This document shows positions 50,759-60,184 of a stretch of 64,000 bases of DNA, one piece after another (position 1 is the first letter of the stretch; every line of letters begins with the position of its first letter). Under the pieces are notes generated by a model. The model saw only the letters and a list, made by a program, of their open reading frames with translations, made no database searches and had not been told where the DNA came from. The position numbers and the translations under genes are program-made. Location of the stretch: positions 124,001-188,000 of the forward strand of contig NZ_JAPJBQ010000008.1 in assembly GCF_026421305.1 (NCBI RefSeq), given 5' to 3'. The stretch comes from Dyella silvae. GTDB taxonomy: Bacteria > Pseudomonadota > Gammaproteobacteria > Xanthomonadales > Rhodanobacteraceae.

Positions 50759-51970
50759 CTAGAAGAATACGCCGAACAGCTTTTTCACCAGATCCTCCAG
50801 CGACCAGATGGTCAACGCCAGCGGCGCAATCGGCGCAAGTACAGCAGCCGCTAACTGGATGATGGCGTCCCGGGTAATGGGTACGACGCGCATACCCTGC
50901 ACTACTTCGTAGCTGTTGCTCAGGTCCGCCAGTGACTGGATGTCGGCACTCCCTACGAAGGGCTCATCACCAGGCGCGCCACCCCGCAGCCATTTGACAT
51001 CGAAGTCGCGCACGTAATGCTCAGCAAGTGTGCCGTATTCACGAAGACCCGTCCGCCTCGCCAGCGAAAGCTGAGGTGCAAACACCAGCAGTGGACCAAA
51101 GACCACGAACAGCAGGAACACCACCATGGCCGCGATCTCGATCTTGAATTCAAAAAGAGTCGCACCGAGAAGGATGATGCGATTGGCGAGCTGCGCAGCC
51201 ACCATCGCACCGTGGGCTACCAGTAGCACACCGAAGGCATAGGCCGTCGCCGAAAGAAATCCCAGGCCGGCGAGGCGATCCGGGTGCGTTGGAATCAGGC
51301 TGAGCTTGATGCGTGATACCTGCCAGAGAAATCGCGCCCAGATGAAGACTCGGAAATACCAGCGGACCAATAGAAATTGGAACAGCGGGAGGCTTACGTA
51401 GCCATACCATATTCCCGCAAACGAGAGCTGTGAGCCGGCTCTGGACGAAGTCCCGTACCAGGTGTCGGCATTGAGCGCCGTGTAATGGCGCCAAACGATC
51501 AGGACACCCACCGCATATACGATGAGTACCAGCAGTACTTCAGCAAGCACCGAGTCGCGCAGGCGCAATGCCGACGTGATCGCGCCGTCGAAGTGCGATT
51601 TGTCAGCATCGGGAATCAAATTCCGATCCAGGAACGTCTGCGCAATCGGATGCAGGCGCCGGTTTACTTCGACCTCGGCAACAACCAATAAGGGCACGGC
51701 CACCAGGAAGCGAATATGTACTTCCATATCCTTAAGGAAAGGTACCGCCACGGCGCCGCCCCACAAATGGCCTTCCAGAGCAGAGAGCGCCAGGAGCGGT
51801 AACCACGCAAAGAGCGCGATCACAATGACGCGTTTGCGCAACAGGGTCAGCGCGTCACCCGCCAGGCGCGCCCGGCGCAAGAGCTGAAAGAGCGGCCCGC
51901 CGAGAACCAGCGAAAAATCCTGCGCGCCTGGTGGGACGCGGCGGTCGGTACTGTTCGTCGTCGATGTCAT
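50759..51970 (-). CDS. uncharacterised multi-spanning membrane protein
   Basis: A 403-residue protein with about six hydrophobic segments, for example VIVIALFAWLPLLALSAL, FLVAVPLLVVAEVEV, VLLVLIVYAVGVLIVW and AAMVVFLLFVVFGPLLVFAP. It ends with a C-terminal helix near LAAAVLAPIAPLALTIW and a Lys/Phe tail. I do not recognise a specific family. The start was set at MTSTTNS with GGAT upstream; a reading 21 codons longer is possible. It is upstream of the M17-N-like gene on the same strand and may form an operon with it. Confidence 0.75.
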   Translation of the reverse strand: MTSTTNSTDRRVPPGAQDFSLVLGGPLFQLLRRARLAGDALTLLRKRVIVIALFAWLPLLALSALEGHLWGGAVAVPFLKDMEVHIRFLVAVPLLVVAEVEVNRRLHPIAQTFLDRNLIPDADKSHFDGAITSALRLRDSVLAEVLLVLIVYAVGVLIVWRHYTALNADTWYGTSSRAGSQLSFAGIWYGYVSLPLFQFLLVRWYFRVFIWARFLWQVSRIKLSLIPTHPDRLAGLGFLSATAYAFGVLLVAHGAMVAAQLANRIILLGATLFEFKIEIAAMVVFLLFVVFGPLLVFAPQLSLARRTGLREYGTLAEHYVRDFDVKWLRGGAPGDEPFVGSADIQSLADLSNSYEVVQGMRVVPITRDAIIQLAAAVLAPIAPLALTIWSLEDLVKKLFGVFF

Positions 51971-52172
51971 ATGCGATCCGTAGACAGAACTTCGAATCGA
52001 ATGCCCCGGGCCAATGTATACAGGATACGGCACCCACCCACCATCACCCGTGCCATGGCCGCAAAGGCGGCTGAACCGCCATGCCCACCCGAACCCCCCG
52101 TCGATCTACTGTAGAACAGCGGGCAGTAACGTGTGCACCGATGTGCTTAATCGCAGGATCACAAGTTCGTAC

Positions 52173-52877
52173 TTAGGCCTCCCGCACTGCTGGCCTGCGT
52201 CCCGCCAACGCCACCGCGAGCCGCTCCACCAGGGCATCCACTTCTGCCTCGGCCGCTGCGATGGACGCGTGCAAGCGTTTATCGCTGAATTCATCGTATT
52301 CGATGGCGACACGGTCCACTTGATCGATCCCGATGTAATCCAATGGGACCGTCACGCCACCCTCCACATGGTTGCGCAAGCCAAGGCGCTCACCGGGCTC
52401 GTACCCGTAATCGCCGCGCGAGCTGAGCAGGACCAGACGTTTCCCCTGCCCGGCAAGCATCGGCCAATAAGGCTCACCTGTGCGGCTACGATCGAAGCCA
52501 AAGGTGCGGCCAACGCGCACGATGTTGTCGATCCAGGCCTTGAGCGTCGACGGCATGCCAAAGTTGTACATGGGCACGCCGATCACGATGAGATCCGCAT
52601 CTATCAGCTCGGCGACAAGGTCATCGCTCTGCGAGAGAACCTGATGCATCCAGGGTTCCCGCTGGGTGGGTGGAGTGAAGGCCGCATGCACCCATGGGCC
52701 GGTGACCGGGGCCGGCGGTTGTTCGGCCAGGTCGCGATAGACAACCGCATCGCGCGGCCTGCGCTCTTGCCACTGACGGACGAACTGGGCCGACAGGCGC
52801 CGCGTGTGCGACCCGTGCGTCCATTGATCAGAACGGCCGCTGCGGGCACTGGAATCGATATGCAGTAGCGTGATCAC
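52173..52877 (-). CDS. azoR: FMN-dependent NADH-azoreductase (flavodoxin-like)
   Basis: A 234-residue flavoprotein. The flavin-binding N-terminus is LLHIDSSARSG, with the AzoR motif VPMYNFGMPSTLKAWIDNIVRVGRTF and the SSRGDYGYE segment. It probably reduces quinones or azo compounds with NADH. The start codon is GTG, with AGGTG seven bases upstream. It diverges from a LysR gene; the 56-base gap and an overlapping GTGAT-N5-ATCAC repeat suggest LysR control. It carries a slightly longer C-terminus than E. coli AzoR. Confidence 0.9.
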   Translation of the reverse strand: MITLLHIDSSARSGRSDQWTHGSHTRRLSAQFVRQWQERRPRDAVVYRDLAEQPPAPVTGPWVHAAFTPPTQREPWMHQVLSQSDDLVAELIDADLIVIGVPMYNFGMPSTLKAWIDNIVRVGRTFGFDRSRTGEPYWPMLAGQGKRLVLLSSRGDYGYEPGERLGLRNHVEGGVTVPLDYIGIDQVDRVAIEYDEFSDKRLHASIAAAEAEVDALVERLAVALAGRRPAVREA

Positions 52878-52884
52878 AAATCAC
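52870..52884. promoter_or_regulatory. candidate LysR-type operator at the azoR start
   Basis: GTGAT, five spacer bases and ATCAC form an interrupted inverted repeat overlapping the azoR GTG start and lying close to the divergent LysR promoter. LysR proteins often bind T-N11-A repeats; this one partly fits. Confidence 0.35.
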
Positions 52885-52933
52885 CTGTAACCTGAGGGCG
52901 CTTGAGCATCCACCGCAACGACACCGGCGTAAA

Positions 52934-53866
52934 ATGATCATTCCCCATGCATCAGATGAACTTGTTTCATCCATTGGCCGCCGCCTGCCACCGTTGACGG
53001 CATTGCGCGCGTTTGAGGCTGCAGCCCGGCACCTCAGCTTCAAGCACGCCGCCGCAGAGCTGTCACTGACCGCGACTGCCATCAGCCACCAGATCCGTCA
53101 GCTGGAGGATCATCTGGGCGTCCAGCTGTTCGTGCGTGGTACTCGCCGGGTGGACCTCACGCCGGCGGGCCAGAGCCTGTTCCCGGCGCTACGTGAAAGC
53201 TTCGATACCATGGCGCGCGCCGTGCAGGCCGTTCGGCCGAGTAAGAAGCCCCGCACTGTCGTGCTGAGTACGACCATGGCGTTCGGTTCGCGCTGGTTGC
53301 TGCCGCGCCTCGCGCGATTCGCGTCGCTGAGGCCAGACATCACCCTTTACCTTCACACCAGCGACCAGCCGGTCGATCTGCATAGCGGCGTTGCCCAGTT
53401 GGCCGTCCGCTATGGGCCTGGGCACTATCACGGGCTCAACTCAGCACCGTTGCTGCCTTCTCACTTTACCCCGGTGTGCGCGCCAGGCCTTGGCGTCCAT
53501 CAACTGAAAGATCTCGAGCGGGTCCCGTTAATCGGCTTCGACTGGTTTCGCCGCGATGCGACGACGCCGGACTGGCCGCTATGGTTTGAGCGCGCCCGGC
53601 GCGCAGCGATACCAAGGCAGCTTCAGTTTTCCGATGAAGTCCACGCCATCCAGGCTGCCATGGCTGGCCAAGGTATCGCCCTGGTCAATCAGACGCTGGT
53701 GGCGGACGTGTTAGCCGCCGGAATGCTGTGCCAACCCTTCGGCCCCACGCTCACGGGTCATCCCTTTCATCTCGTTTGGCCGGAGGCGTGCGACCTCGAT
53801 CCCGTGATCTCAGACGTCCGCCATTGGTTACGGGATGAAGCCGCAGGTGCCGCGCAGCCAAGGTAA
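52934..53866 (+). CDS. LysR-family transcriptional regulator (GcvA-like)
   Basis: A 310-residue regulator with LysR helix-turn-helix PLTALRAFEAAARHLSFKHAAAELSLTATAISHQIRQLE and wing RGTRRVDLTPAGQSL, followed by the effector-binding domain with LYLHTSDQPVDL and AAMAGQGIALVNQ. The AFEAAARHLSF pattern places it in the GcvA/AmpR-like branch. It diverges from azoR, the probable target. Its N-terminus is slightly long (about 19 extra residues before the conserved start). Confidence 0.92.
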   Translation: MIIPHASDELVSSIGRRLPPLTALRAFEAAARHLSFKHAAAELSLTATAISHQIRQLEDHLGVQLFVRGTRRVDLTPAGQSLFPALRESFDTMARAVQAVRPSKKPRTVVLSTTMAFGSRWLLPRLARFASLRPDITLYLHTSDQPVDLHSGVAQLAVRYGPGHYHGLNSAPLLPSHFTPVCAPGLGVHQLKDLERVPLIGFDWFRRDATTPDWPLWFERARRAAIPRQLQFSDEVHAIQAAMAGQGIALVNQTLVADVLAAGMLCQPFGPTLTGHPFHLVWPEACDLDPVISDVRHWLRDEAAGAAQPR

Positions 53867-54059
53867 CAAAGCCGAGAGTTGCGATAGCGGCTACGTGGTG
53901 GATATAAGCGTGAAGAACCCACTTGCGCCTTCCCTCCGCTGACCACCGGCCTCTACAAAGGCATCACAACCTCCTCACCAACCTACGCCTTGCCGGGGGG
54001 CATACGGCTATGCCGGCATTTGGTCAGACGGCAGGACTTATGCGAGGTGATGCGCGGCC

Positions 54060-55817
54060 ATGTCCCACAAAGTGTCGTCCGGTGATTCGATCTACGCACG
54101 GTTCCGCCGCATCATCATCACCTTCTACCTCGTGCTTGTGGCGTTGGTGGTATGGCGGTTCGTAGATCAGTGGGAGGGCTACTGGAACGCCCATCAGGCG
54201 CACACCGAGTTTGCGGCGCTGCAGGCTGCGCTGCGCACGATGGCGGATGTCTCCGCCGAACGCGGCCCCGCCTTCGCCGTGCTCAACAACGGCGTCACGG
54301 TTTCAAGTGACCAATTAGCCGCGCTGAAAAAGGCGCGTCAGGCAACAGATGCCCACTTTGCCGAACTCGACGCGGCATTGCGTCAATCGGAATGCAAAGG
54401 ATGCGCCGCGCTGATACAGCCGCTGTCCCAGGCGAAGTCTGATCTTGCGCTGGCAAGACGGGAGGTCGATTCGATCGGACAACGTCTGCGCGACGAGAAC
54501 GCGTATGCCAGTTCGCTGCATGCGTTCGACCATCTGGTCAGCATCGTCCCGCAGCTATCGTCCATCGCGGATACCACTGCCATGGGTGTCATCAGGGAAA
54601 ATGCCGATGTGCAAAGTTACCTTTTGGCTGCGCGCCTGGCTGCCCTGCTGCGCGAACAGGCGGGCCTGCTGAGCTTTCATCTGGTGCGCGCGCTGGAGTA
54701 TCAACGAGCCCTGACCGATGACGAGTCGTTCGATGTCGGGCGAACACTGGGCAGCATTGAGCAGTTGCGGATCCTGCTTGGCCCGAGCGTTCATGGCCTT
54801 CCGCCCCAGCTCAAGAACGATTTCGACGAGGTCGACCGACGCTACTTCGGCGACGGTATCGCCTATATCGAACAGGTCAGGGAAAACGCAAAACGTCCTG
54901 GCGGAGCCGCTACGACGGCCACTCAGCTACTGGACCACTACAACCCGAGTCTTGCCCCCATCGGCCGCTTCCGTGAGGACGCCTTAGGGCTGGCAGAACA
55001 AGTCATTGTTGAGAGCCTTCGCTGGCATCTGATGCTGTTGCTGGGCGCCGGCCTGTTCGCCGCGGCACTCACCGCCTTGTTGATGCTGATGATCTGGCGC
55101 TTCCGGGACAAGATCATCCGCCCCTTTGTGGAGGCAAGGAAAACCATTCTCGCTATCGCCTCCGGTAACCTCTCGGTCGCCATTCCGCAGACAGGCTATA
55201 TCGGCGAAATCAAAGACCTCTTCGGCGCACTGGCTGTGCTCAAGGCGAATGATGCCGAGCGGCTGAAGCTTGAGAGGGAGCGCAAGCGTCTGATCGGCGA
55301 GCTCAAAGTGATGGCGGAAACCGACCCACTCACGGGCTTGCTCAACCGGCGTGCCTTTGAGAGCCGGTCACGGGTCATGCTGAGAGACAAGCGCGGTGGT
55401 GAGCCATTCCTCGCGCTGATCATGCTGGATATCGATTTCTTCAAGCGCATCAATGACACCTACGGCCACGACAGCGGCGATCGCGCCCTGGTGGGCCTTG
55501 CCAAGGTATGCCGCGATACCGTGCGGATCGACGACATCGTCGCTCGCTTCGGCGGCGAGGAATTCGTGGTCCTGCTTCGCGTGACCCAGCCGTCTCAGGC
55601 CATCGAGCTGGCAGAGCGGTTATGGCAGGCGCTTGGCCAGGAAAAGATCACCGCCACCGACGGCACGGTGTTCGGCTTCACCGTCAGTCTTGGCGTCGCC
55701 CTTGCGCGACGCGCCGACTCGCCAGCCATCGCGGACTTATTGCAGCGCGCCGACGCCCTGCTCTATCAGGCCAAATCCAACGGACGTGACCGCATCGAAG
55801 CGGAAACTGTCGCGTGA
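54060..55817 (+). CDS. membrane diguanylate cyclase with HAMP and GGDEF domains
   Basis: A 585-residue protein. An N-terminal transmembrane helix (about residues 20-35) and a second at about 325-345 enclose a helical periplasmic sensor domain. A HAMP linker follows (WRFRDKIIRPFVEARKTILAIASGNLSVAIP), then the GGDEF domain from about residue 415 with ETDPLTGLLNRRAFESR, the active-site GGEEF in ARFGGEEFVVL and the I-site RIDD five residues before it. It probably makes c-di-GMP. The gene converges on the cellulose operon, separated by four bases from its last gene. The ribosome site is weak. Confidence 0.93.
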   Translation: MSHKVSSGDSIYARFRRIIITFYLVLVALVVWRFVDQWEGYWNAHQAHTEFAALQAALRTMADVSAERGPAFAVLNNGVTVSSDQLAALKKARQATDAHFAELDAALRQSECKGCAALIQPLSQAKSDLALARREVDSIGQRLRDENAYASSLHAFDHLVSIVPQLSSIADTTAMGVIRENADVQSYLLAARLAALLREQAGLLSFHLVRALEYQRALTDDESFDVGRTLGSIEQLRILLGPSVHGLPPQLKNDFDEVDRRYFGDGIAYIEQVRENAKRPGGAATTATQLLDHYNPSLAPIGRFREDALGLAEQVIVESLRWHLMLLLGAGLFAAALTALLMLMIWRFRDKIIRPFVEARKTILAIASGNLSVAIPQTGYIGEIKDLFGALAVLKANDAERLKLERERKRLIGELKVMAETDPLTGLLNRRAFESRSRVMLRDKRGGEPFLALIMLDIDFFKRINDTYGHDSGDRALVGLAKVCRDTVRIDDIVARFGGEEFVVLLRVTQPSQAIELAERLWQALGQEKITATDGTVFGFTVSLGVALARRADSPAIADLLQRADALLYQAKSNGRDRIEAETVA

Positions 55818-55821
55818 CGCT

Positions 55822-56016
55822 TCAGTCCTCGGGTCCACGAGGCGTTTCGAGGTTCAGCACCGCGGCGAGCAGCGGCCAACGCTGCAAAGCGGCGGTGCGC
55901 ACTTGTTGCGCCTGGCAATCGTAGTAGCGCGCAGGATCCATGCTACCGACGTACTGCGCGTACGTGTCGATATCGCTGGGCATCAGCCTGGTGTGCCCGT
56001 TGCGCTCCGCGGTCAT
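55822..56016 (-). CDS. small BcsR-like cellulose biosynthesis protein
   Basis: A 64-residue protein with a polar N-terminus and a C-terminal amphipathic helix ending in LQRWPLLAAVLN, which matches the LKRWPLLAEF-like end of E. coli BcsR (YhjR). BcsR is a small partner of BcsQ needed for cellulose secretion. Its ATG overlaps the bcsG stop by four bases, so it is the last gene of the bcs operon. In E. coli bcsR heads the operon before bcsQ instead. Confidence 0.72.
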   Translation of the reverse strand: MTAERNGHTRLMPSDIDTYAQYVGSMDPARYYDCQAQQVRTAALQRWPLLAAVLNLETPRGPED

Positions 56017-57605
56017 GGCTTGCCCTCTATCCAGACGTTATCCGGTGTGTGGATCACGTAGCCTTCCGGCGTTTTCATGGTAACGGTGTTTTCGTTCTCG
56101 CCCACCAGACGCGTCTGCGGCAGGTCGGTGGCGTATTGATCCGGCGCAGGCGCGCCCTCCCGGAACGGACTGTTTGCCACCAGTCCGGACAGAAGCTGCG
56201 CAAGCGCCAGATAACTGCTGGGGGCATCGATGACCACGCTGTGCCCGGCTTGGTTGGCAGGGGTTGGCAGGCCGATCAGCTTGACGCCTACCGGCACATT
56301 GACGATGCGTGGCGTGGGTATTTCACGCAGGCCCGACACCTGCCCGGCATCGCCGCGCAACGCAGCGCCATGCTCGGGCACAAAGACCAGCACGGCCTTG
56401 CGGCCGGAATGCTGGATCAACAGGATGAGACGATCGATATCGTCCAGCATCGTCTTCAGACGAACGGGATACGACTGCTGGCTGGTGAGATTGCTATTGG
56501 GCAGGCGATTGCCATCGTGCATGGTCACCGTGTTGTAGTAGAGCGCCACCGGACGGGCTTCGCCGTTGAGGCGCGATTGGTACCACCGGGCCAGCACATC
56601 GTAATCACTGATCAGAGGTGAGCCGTCGAAGGCCCGCATCGCTGGCGGCAATCCTTCATTCGATATCGGCTGCAAGCCTGCCGGGCCGATCTCGCGCTCT
56701 ATCACGCCGCGGAAGTTGTCGAAGCGCCCATCGTGGTTCATCAGAAACTGGACGTCATAGCCAGCCGCCGCCAGATCGGAGAACAGGTGGCAGTCTTGCG
56801 GTGCCTGGCTATAAAGGTCTTTGTGGGCTTGCTGCCCGCAGGAGGCACGCAGCAGGCGAATCGCGGCCGGTCCGCTGTAACTGGCGGCGCTGCTGAAGTT
56901 CTTGAAGATGTAGTCGAACCGGCTGAACAACGGATTGTCACGCATGTTGACCACATCCAGGTCGTCCCACGACAGCGAACAGATGTGGATGATGATGATG
57001 TCAAACTGCGCGCTGGGGATCGCGCTCATCGGAAAAAAGGCGACGTGGCGATTCTTCTCGTTGAGGTGAAAAGCGGCGAGCTGATCGTCGTAGCTACCGG
57101 TCGTGGCGTTGGCATTGGCGTTGGCGTTTGCTGCCGCCTCATCGCTGCCCGTACCGGTTGCGTACTGCTGACCACCTGCCGACTTGGCGATCAGTGCCCC
57201 CATGCTTTGCCATAGCGGGAACACGATCAAGGCAAGCAGCACCAGCGTGGTAACCCGTATCCATCGATTGACGACAACGTAAATCAGTATGGCGGCGATG
57301 GGCACATAGATCATGGCGGGCTTGAACACCCGCCGGGCCAGCTCCATCAGGTAAGTCGGCGAAAAGCCGGCCAACCCCGATAGCTGCGTCAGCACGTAGC
57401 CGATGGGCGGCAAACTCGACTCGCGATACATCAGCGCAAAAGCCACCACCAAGGCAAGCACCTGCCGTGTGGTGGACTGCCACCGGCGAGAAAGCGGCAC
57501 CAGCAGCGCCAAAGCAAACAGCAGGTTGAGCCACCAGATCGGCTTGAGGACGTCGATGGAGGCCAGGTAGATCTTGGCGATGAAGTAAAGATTCCAGAGT
57601 CCCAT
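56013..57605 (-). CDS. bcsG: cellulose phosphoethanolamine transferase BcsG
   Basis: A 530-residue inner-membrane protein. Four or five N-terminal transmembrane helices (MGLWNLYFIAKIYLASIDVL onward) lead to a periplasmic alkaline-phosphatase-like domain with the nucleophile Ser in HICSLSWDDLD (about residue 212), a metal-binding His in TMHDGN (about 362) and the VFVPEHGAALRGD motif (about 411). In E. coli, BcsG adds phosphoethanolamine to cellulose. A short Ala-Asn repeat at about residue 160 derives from a hexamer DNA repeat. It follows bcsA by 11 bases. Confidence 0.93.
   Translation of the reverse strand: MGLWNLYFIAKIYLASIDVLKPIWWLNLLFALALLVPLSRRWQSTTRQVLALVVAFALMYRESSLPPIGYVLTQLSGLAGFSPTYLMELARRVFKPAMIYVPIAAILIYVVVNRWIRVTTLVLLALIVFPLWQSMGALIAKSAGGQQYATGTGSDEAAANANANANATTGSYDDQLAAFHLNEKNRHVAFFPMSAIPSAQFDIIIIHICSLSWDDLDVVNMRDNPLFSRFDYIFKNFSSAASYSGPAAIRLLRASCGQQAHKDLYSQAPQDCHLFSDLAAAGYDVQFLMNHDGRFDNFRGVIEREIGPAGLQPISNEGLPPAMRAFDGSPLISDYDVLARWYQSRLNGEARPVALYYNTVTMHDGNRLPNSNLTSQQSYPVRLKTMLDDIDRLILLIQHSGRKAVLVFVPEHGAALRGDAGQVSGLREIPTPRIVNVPVGVKLIGLPTPANQAGHSVVIDAPSSYLALAQLLSGLVANSPFREGAPAPDQYATDLPQTRLVGENENTVTMKTPEGYVIHTPDNVWIEGKP
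57105..57128. repeat. hexanucleotide repeat inside bcsG
   Basis: Four copies of GGCGTT or GGCATT in tandem encode an Ala-Asn run between the membrane and catalytic domains. Copy changes would stay in frame. Confidence 0.6.
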
Positions 57606-57616
57606 GGCTTATCCCA

Positions 57617-60184
57617 TTAACCCCTCTGGCTCGGCCGGCGGAGGAATACCGACCCGATGCCTTCCAGGCAGGCGTCGAGGAGCCGCAGCACACCCTGTAT
57701 GCCCATTTCGATCACCTCGACAAAGCTTTGCAGCGGCGAGTCCGGCACCAGCTGCTCTTCCCAACGAACCCACGCATCGGCGCGGCCAAACGTGCACTGG
57801 ATCAGCTGGGTCTCTTTCTCGTGTGACCACTCCTCGAACTTGAGGCCCAGGTGCACGCCGTTGCATCGCGCGACGACGGCGGAAAAGTAGTAATCCAGCT
57901 CCCCGCGCGACAGCGCGACACCGATCGCCTCGCCGCGCTCCAATGGCATCGCCTCCGGCAGCACGATGGCGAGTCCGCCGGTGGAATAGTCCTGCGTGTG
58001 GCAGGCCATCGTTTTGCCATTCGACAAGATAAGGGTGGCCGGCACACGCAGGGGAACGTGATGGGAAACGCGCACCTGCCGGGTCTCTTTGGCGACACCG
58101 ACCGCCGCACCAAGCATGGCGACATTGAACAACGCCCACACCATATTCATCAGTACGGTGATGGGTTCGTCGCGCTCAACGGTGAAGATACGCACGACAC
58201 CCGCCACCAGCGCCACGAGATTGATGGCAAGCAGCCAGACGTAGGGTTTGGAGGTACCCCAGTCCAGGTACTCCTGCTCGATCAGGCCGCCCTTGGCCGT
58301 GACGTTGAACTTGCCCTTCTTCGGGTTGATAAAGGCCACCGTGGTGGGAAGCACCGTGTACCACGCCAACACCGACTCGTAGACCTCGGCCCAGAATGAG
58401 TGGCGGTACTGCCCCTGGATGCGCGAATTGGCGAGGCCGGAGATGAACAGATACGGCAACACGTACGCCATCACCGCCAGCGCATCCGCGTTGAACACAT
58501 GCAGGCCGAAGAACAGGAAGGCGCTCGGCATCAGAATGAAGATCAGACGCGGAATGCCGTAAAAGAAATGCAGCATAGCGTTGCTGTAGCAGATGCGCTG
58601 GAAGAACTTGAGCCCTTTGCCGAACAGCGGCGTATCGATGCGGAAGATCTGCGCCATGCCGCGCGCCCAGCGGATACGCTGGCCGATATGCCCCGACAGG
58701 CTTTCGGTCGCCAGACCCGCGGCCTGCACGATGCGCAGATAGGCCGTGCGATAGCCGCGACGATGGATCTTCAACGAGGTATGTGCGTCTTCAGTGACCG
58801 TTTCCACAGCGATGCCACCAACCTCTTCCAACGGCACGCGGCAAATCACCGCGCACGAACCGCAGAAGAAGGTGGCGTTCCAGAAATCATTGCCGTCCTG
58901 GATCAAGCCGTAGAACAGGCTGCCTTCGTTGGGAATGCGCAGAAAGGTGTCGAAGTTGCGCTCGAACGGATCGGGCGAGAAAAAGTGATGCGGCGTCTGC
59001 ACGATCGCGCATTTCGGATCGACGGTGAATTCGCCCATCGTGGTCTGCAGAAACGAACGCGTCGGTATGTGATCGCAGTCGAAGATGGCAATGAAATCGC
59101 CACTGGTCAGCTTGAGCGCGTTGTTGATGTTGCCGGCCTTGGCGAAGTGATGTTCCTCGCGGGCGATGTAACCCACCCCCACTTGCTCGGCGAAGTGCTG
59201 AAACTCCTCACGCGAACCGTCATCGAGCAGATACACACGTAGCTTGTCCCGCGGCCAGTCCATGCTCTTGGCCGCAAGCACCGTGGGGCTGACCACGGAC
59301 ATGGGCTCGTTGTAGGTGGGAATGTAGACATCTACCGTGGGCCAGCTCTCCGGGTCGTCCGGCAAAGCTGCGGGTTGACGGTTGAGTGGCCACGCTGTCT
59401 GCATGTAGCCGAAGAACAGTACGATCCATGTGTAGATCTCGGCCATGAACAGCAGATAGCCGAAGACAGCTTCGATGGGGCTGGCGAAGTTGAGCGTCTG
59501 CGTAACGCGCCACCACATGTAGCGCCCTGTCATGAGGATGGACAGCGACACCATCAGCATGGTCGGCCAGCGCCCGGGTATGAACCGCGTCACCAGCATG
59601 ACCGCGGCGACCACGATGAAGAGCCGGAACTGTTCGGACAGTTGCAACGGCGTCGTCCAGAAGGCGGCGCCGACGGCAAACGCCATCAGCAGAATCACTA
59701 CCTTCAGATAGGGCAAACGATCCAGCACAGCCGACCAGCGCGCGATATGTTCCCCAACCCCACTCCAGGGAATGCTGGGCAACCGGGCGGACACACGATG
59801 TCCCGCTTTGCTGACCACGCCGTGGACTGGCTGCAACCAGGCACTGATCCGCCCCAGCAACAGGGAGCCACGACGCTCTCCACGATGGTGGCGAACGCTG
59901 CGCAAGTTGGCCGCCAGCCGCACCCGGCGGCGCGGCGGCCGGAAAAACAGGTGTTTGATCCATGTGCCGATACTGGCGTCGGCATTGACATCCAGTTCGC
60001 TGCGCAGGCGCCGTTCCATACCCTGGAACCAGTGCAATACCCAGTCACGTTGCCCCTCGCGAGGTGGACGGAACACCAGTCGTAACGCCCAAAGGCTTCC
60101 GCTGTCGCCGGGCTCGACGCCCAGCTGTCGGGCCAGTAGCTGTTTGGCGCGATCTTTCAGACGCACAGGGGCGGCTCCGCTCAC
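57617..60184 (-). CDS. bcsA: cellulose synthase catalytic subunit BcsA
   Basis: An 855-residue inner-membrane family 2 glycosyltransferase using UDP-glucose. It has an N-terminal extension (to about residue 150), several helices, and catalytic motifs LLDDGSREEF (about 320), FDCDHIP (about 369), FFCGS (about 440), TEDAHTS (about 463) and the processivity motif QRIRW (about 500). A PilZ c-di-GMP domain lies at about 700-800 with DYSTGG intact. However, the RxxxR motif reads RVSHH, the second Arg being replaced by His. It overlaps bcsQ by four bases. Confidence 0.97.
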   Translation of the reverse strand: MSGAAPVRLKDRAKQLLARQLGVEPGDSGSLWALRLVFRPPREGQRDWVLHWFQGMERRLRSELDVNADASIGTWIKHLFFRPPRRRVRLAANLRSVRHHRGERRGSLLLGRISAWLQPVHGVVSKAGHRVSARLPSIPWSGVGEHIARWSAVLDRLPYLKVVILLMAFAVGAAFWTTPLQLSEQFRLFIVVAAVMLVTRFIPGRWPTMLMVSLSILMTGRYMWWRVTQTLNFASPIEAVFGYLLFMAEIYTWIVLFFGYMQTAWPLNRQPAALPDDPESWPTVDVYIPTYNEPMSVVSPTVLAAKSMDWPRDKLRVYLLDDGSREEFQHFAEQVGVGYIAREEHHFAKAGNINNALKLTSGDFIAIFDCDHIPTRSFLQTTMGEFTVDPKCAIVQTPHHFFSPDPFERNFDTFLRIPNEGSLFYGLIQDGNDFWNATFFCGSCAVICRVPLEEVGGIAVETVTEDAHTSLKIHRRGYRTAYLRIVQAAGLATESLSGHIGQRIRWARGMAQIFRIDTPLFGKGLKFFQRICYSNAMLHFFYGIPRLIFILMPSAFLFFGLHVFNADALAVMAYVLPYLFISGLANSRIQGQYRHSFWAEVYESVLAWYTVLPTTVAFINPKKGKFNVTAKGGLIEQEYLDWGTSKPYVWLLAINLVALVAGVVRIFTVERDEPITVLMNMVWALFNVAMLGAAVGVAKETRQVRVSHHVPLRVPATLILSNGKTMACHTQDYSTGGLAIVLPEAMPLERGEAIGVALSRGELDYYFSAVVARCNGVHLGLKFEEWSHEKETQLIQCTFGRADAWVRWEEQLVPDSPLQSFVEVIEMGIQGVLRLLDACLEGIGSVFLRRPSQRG

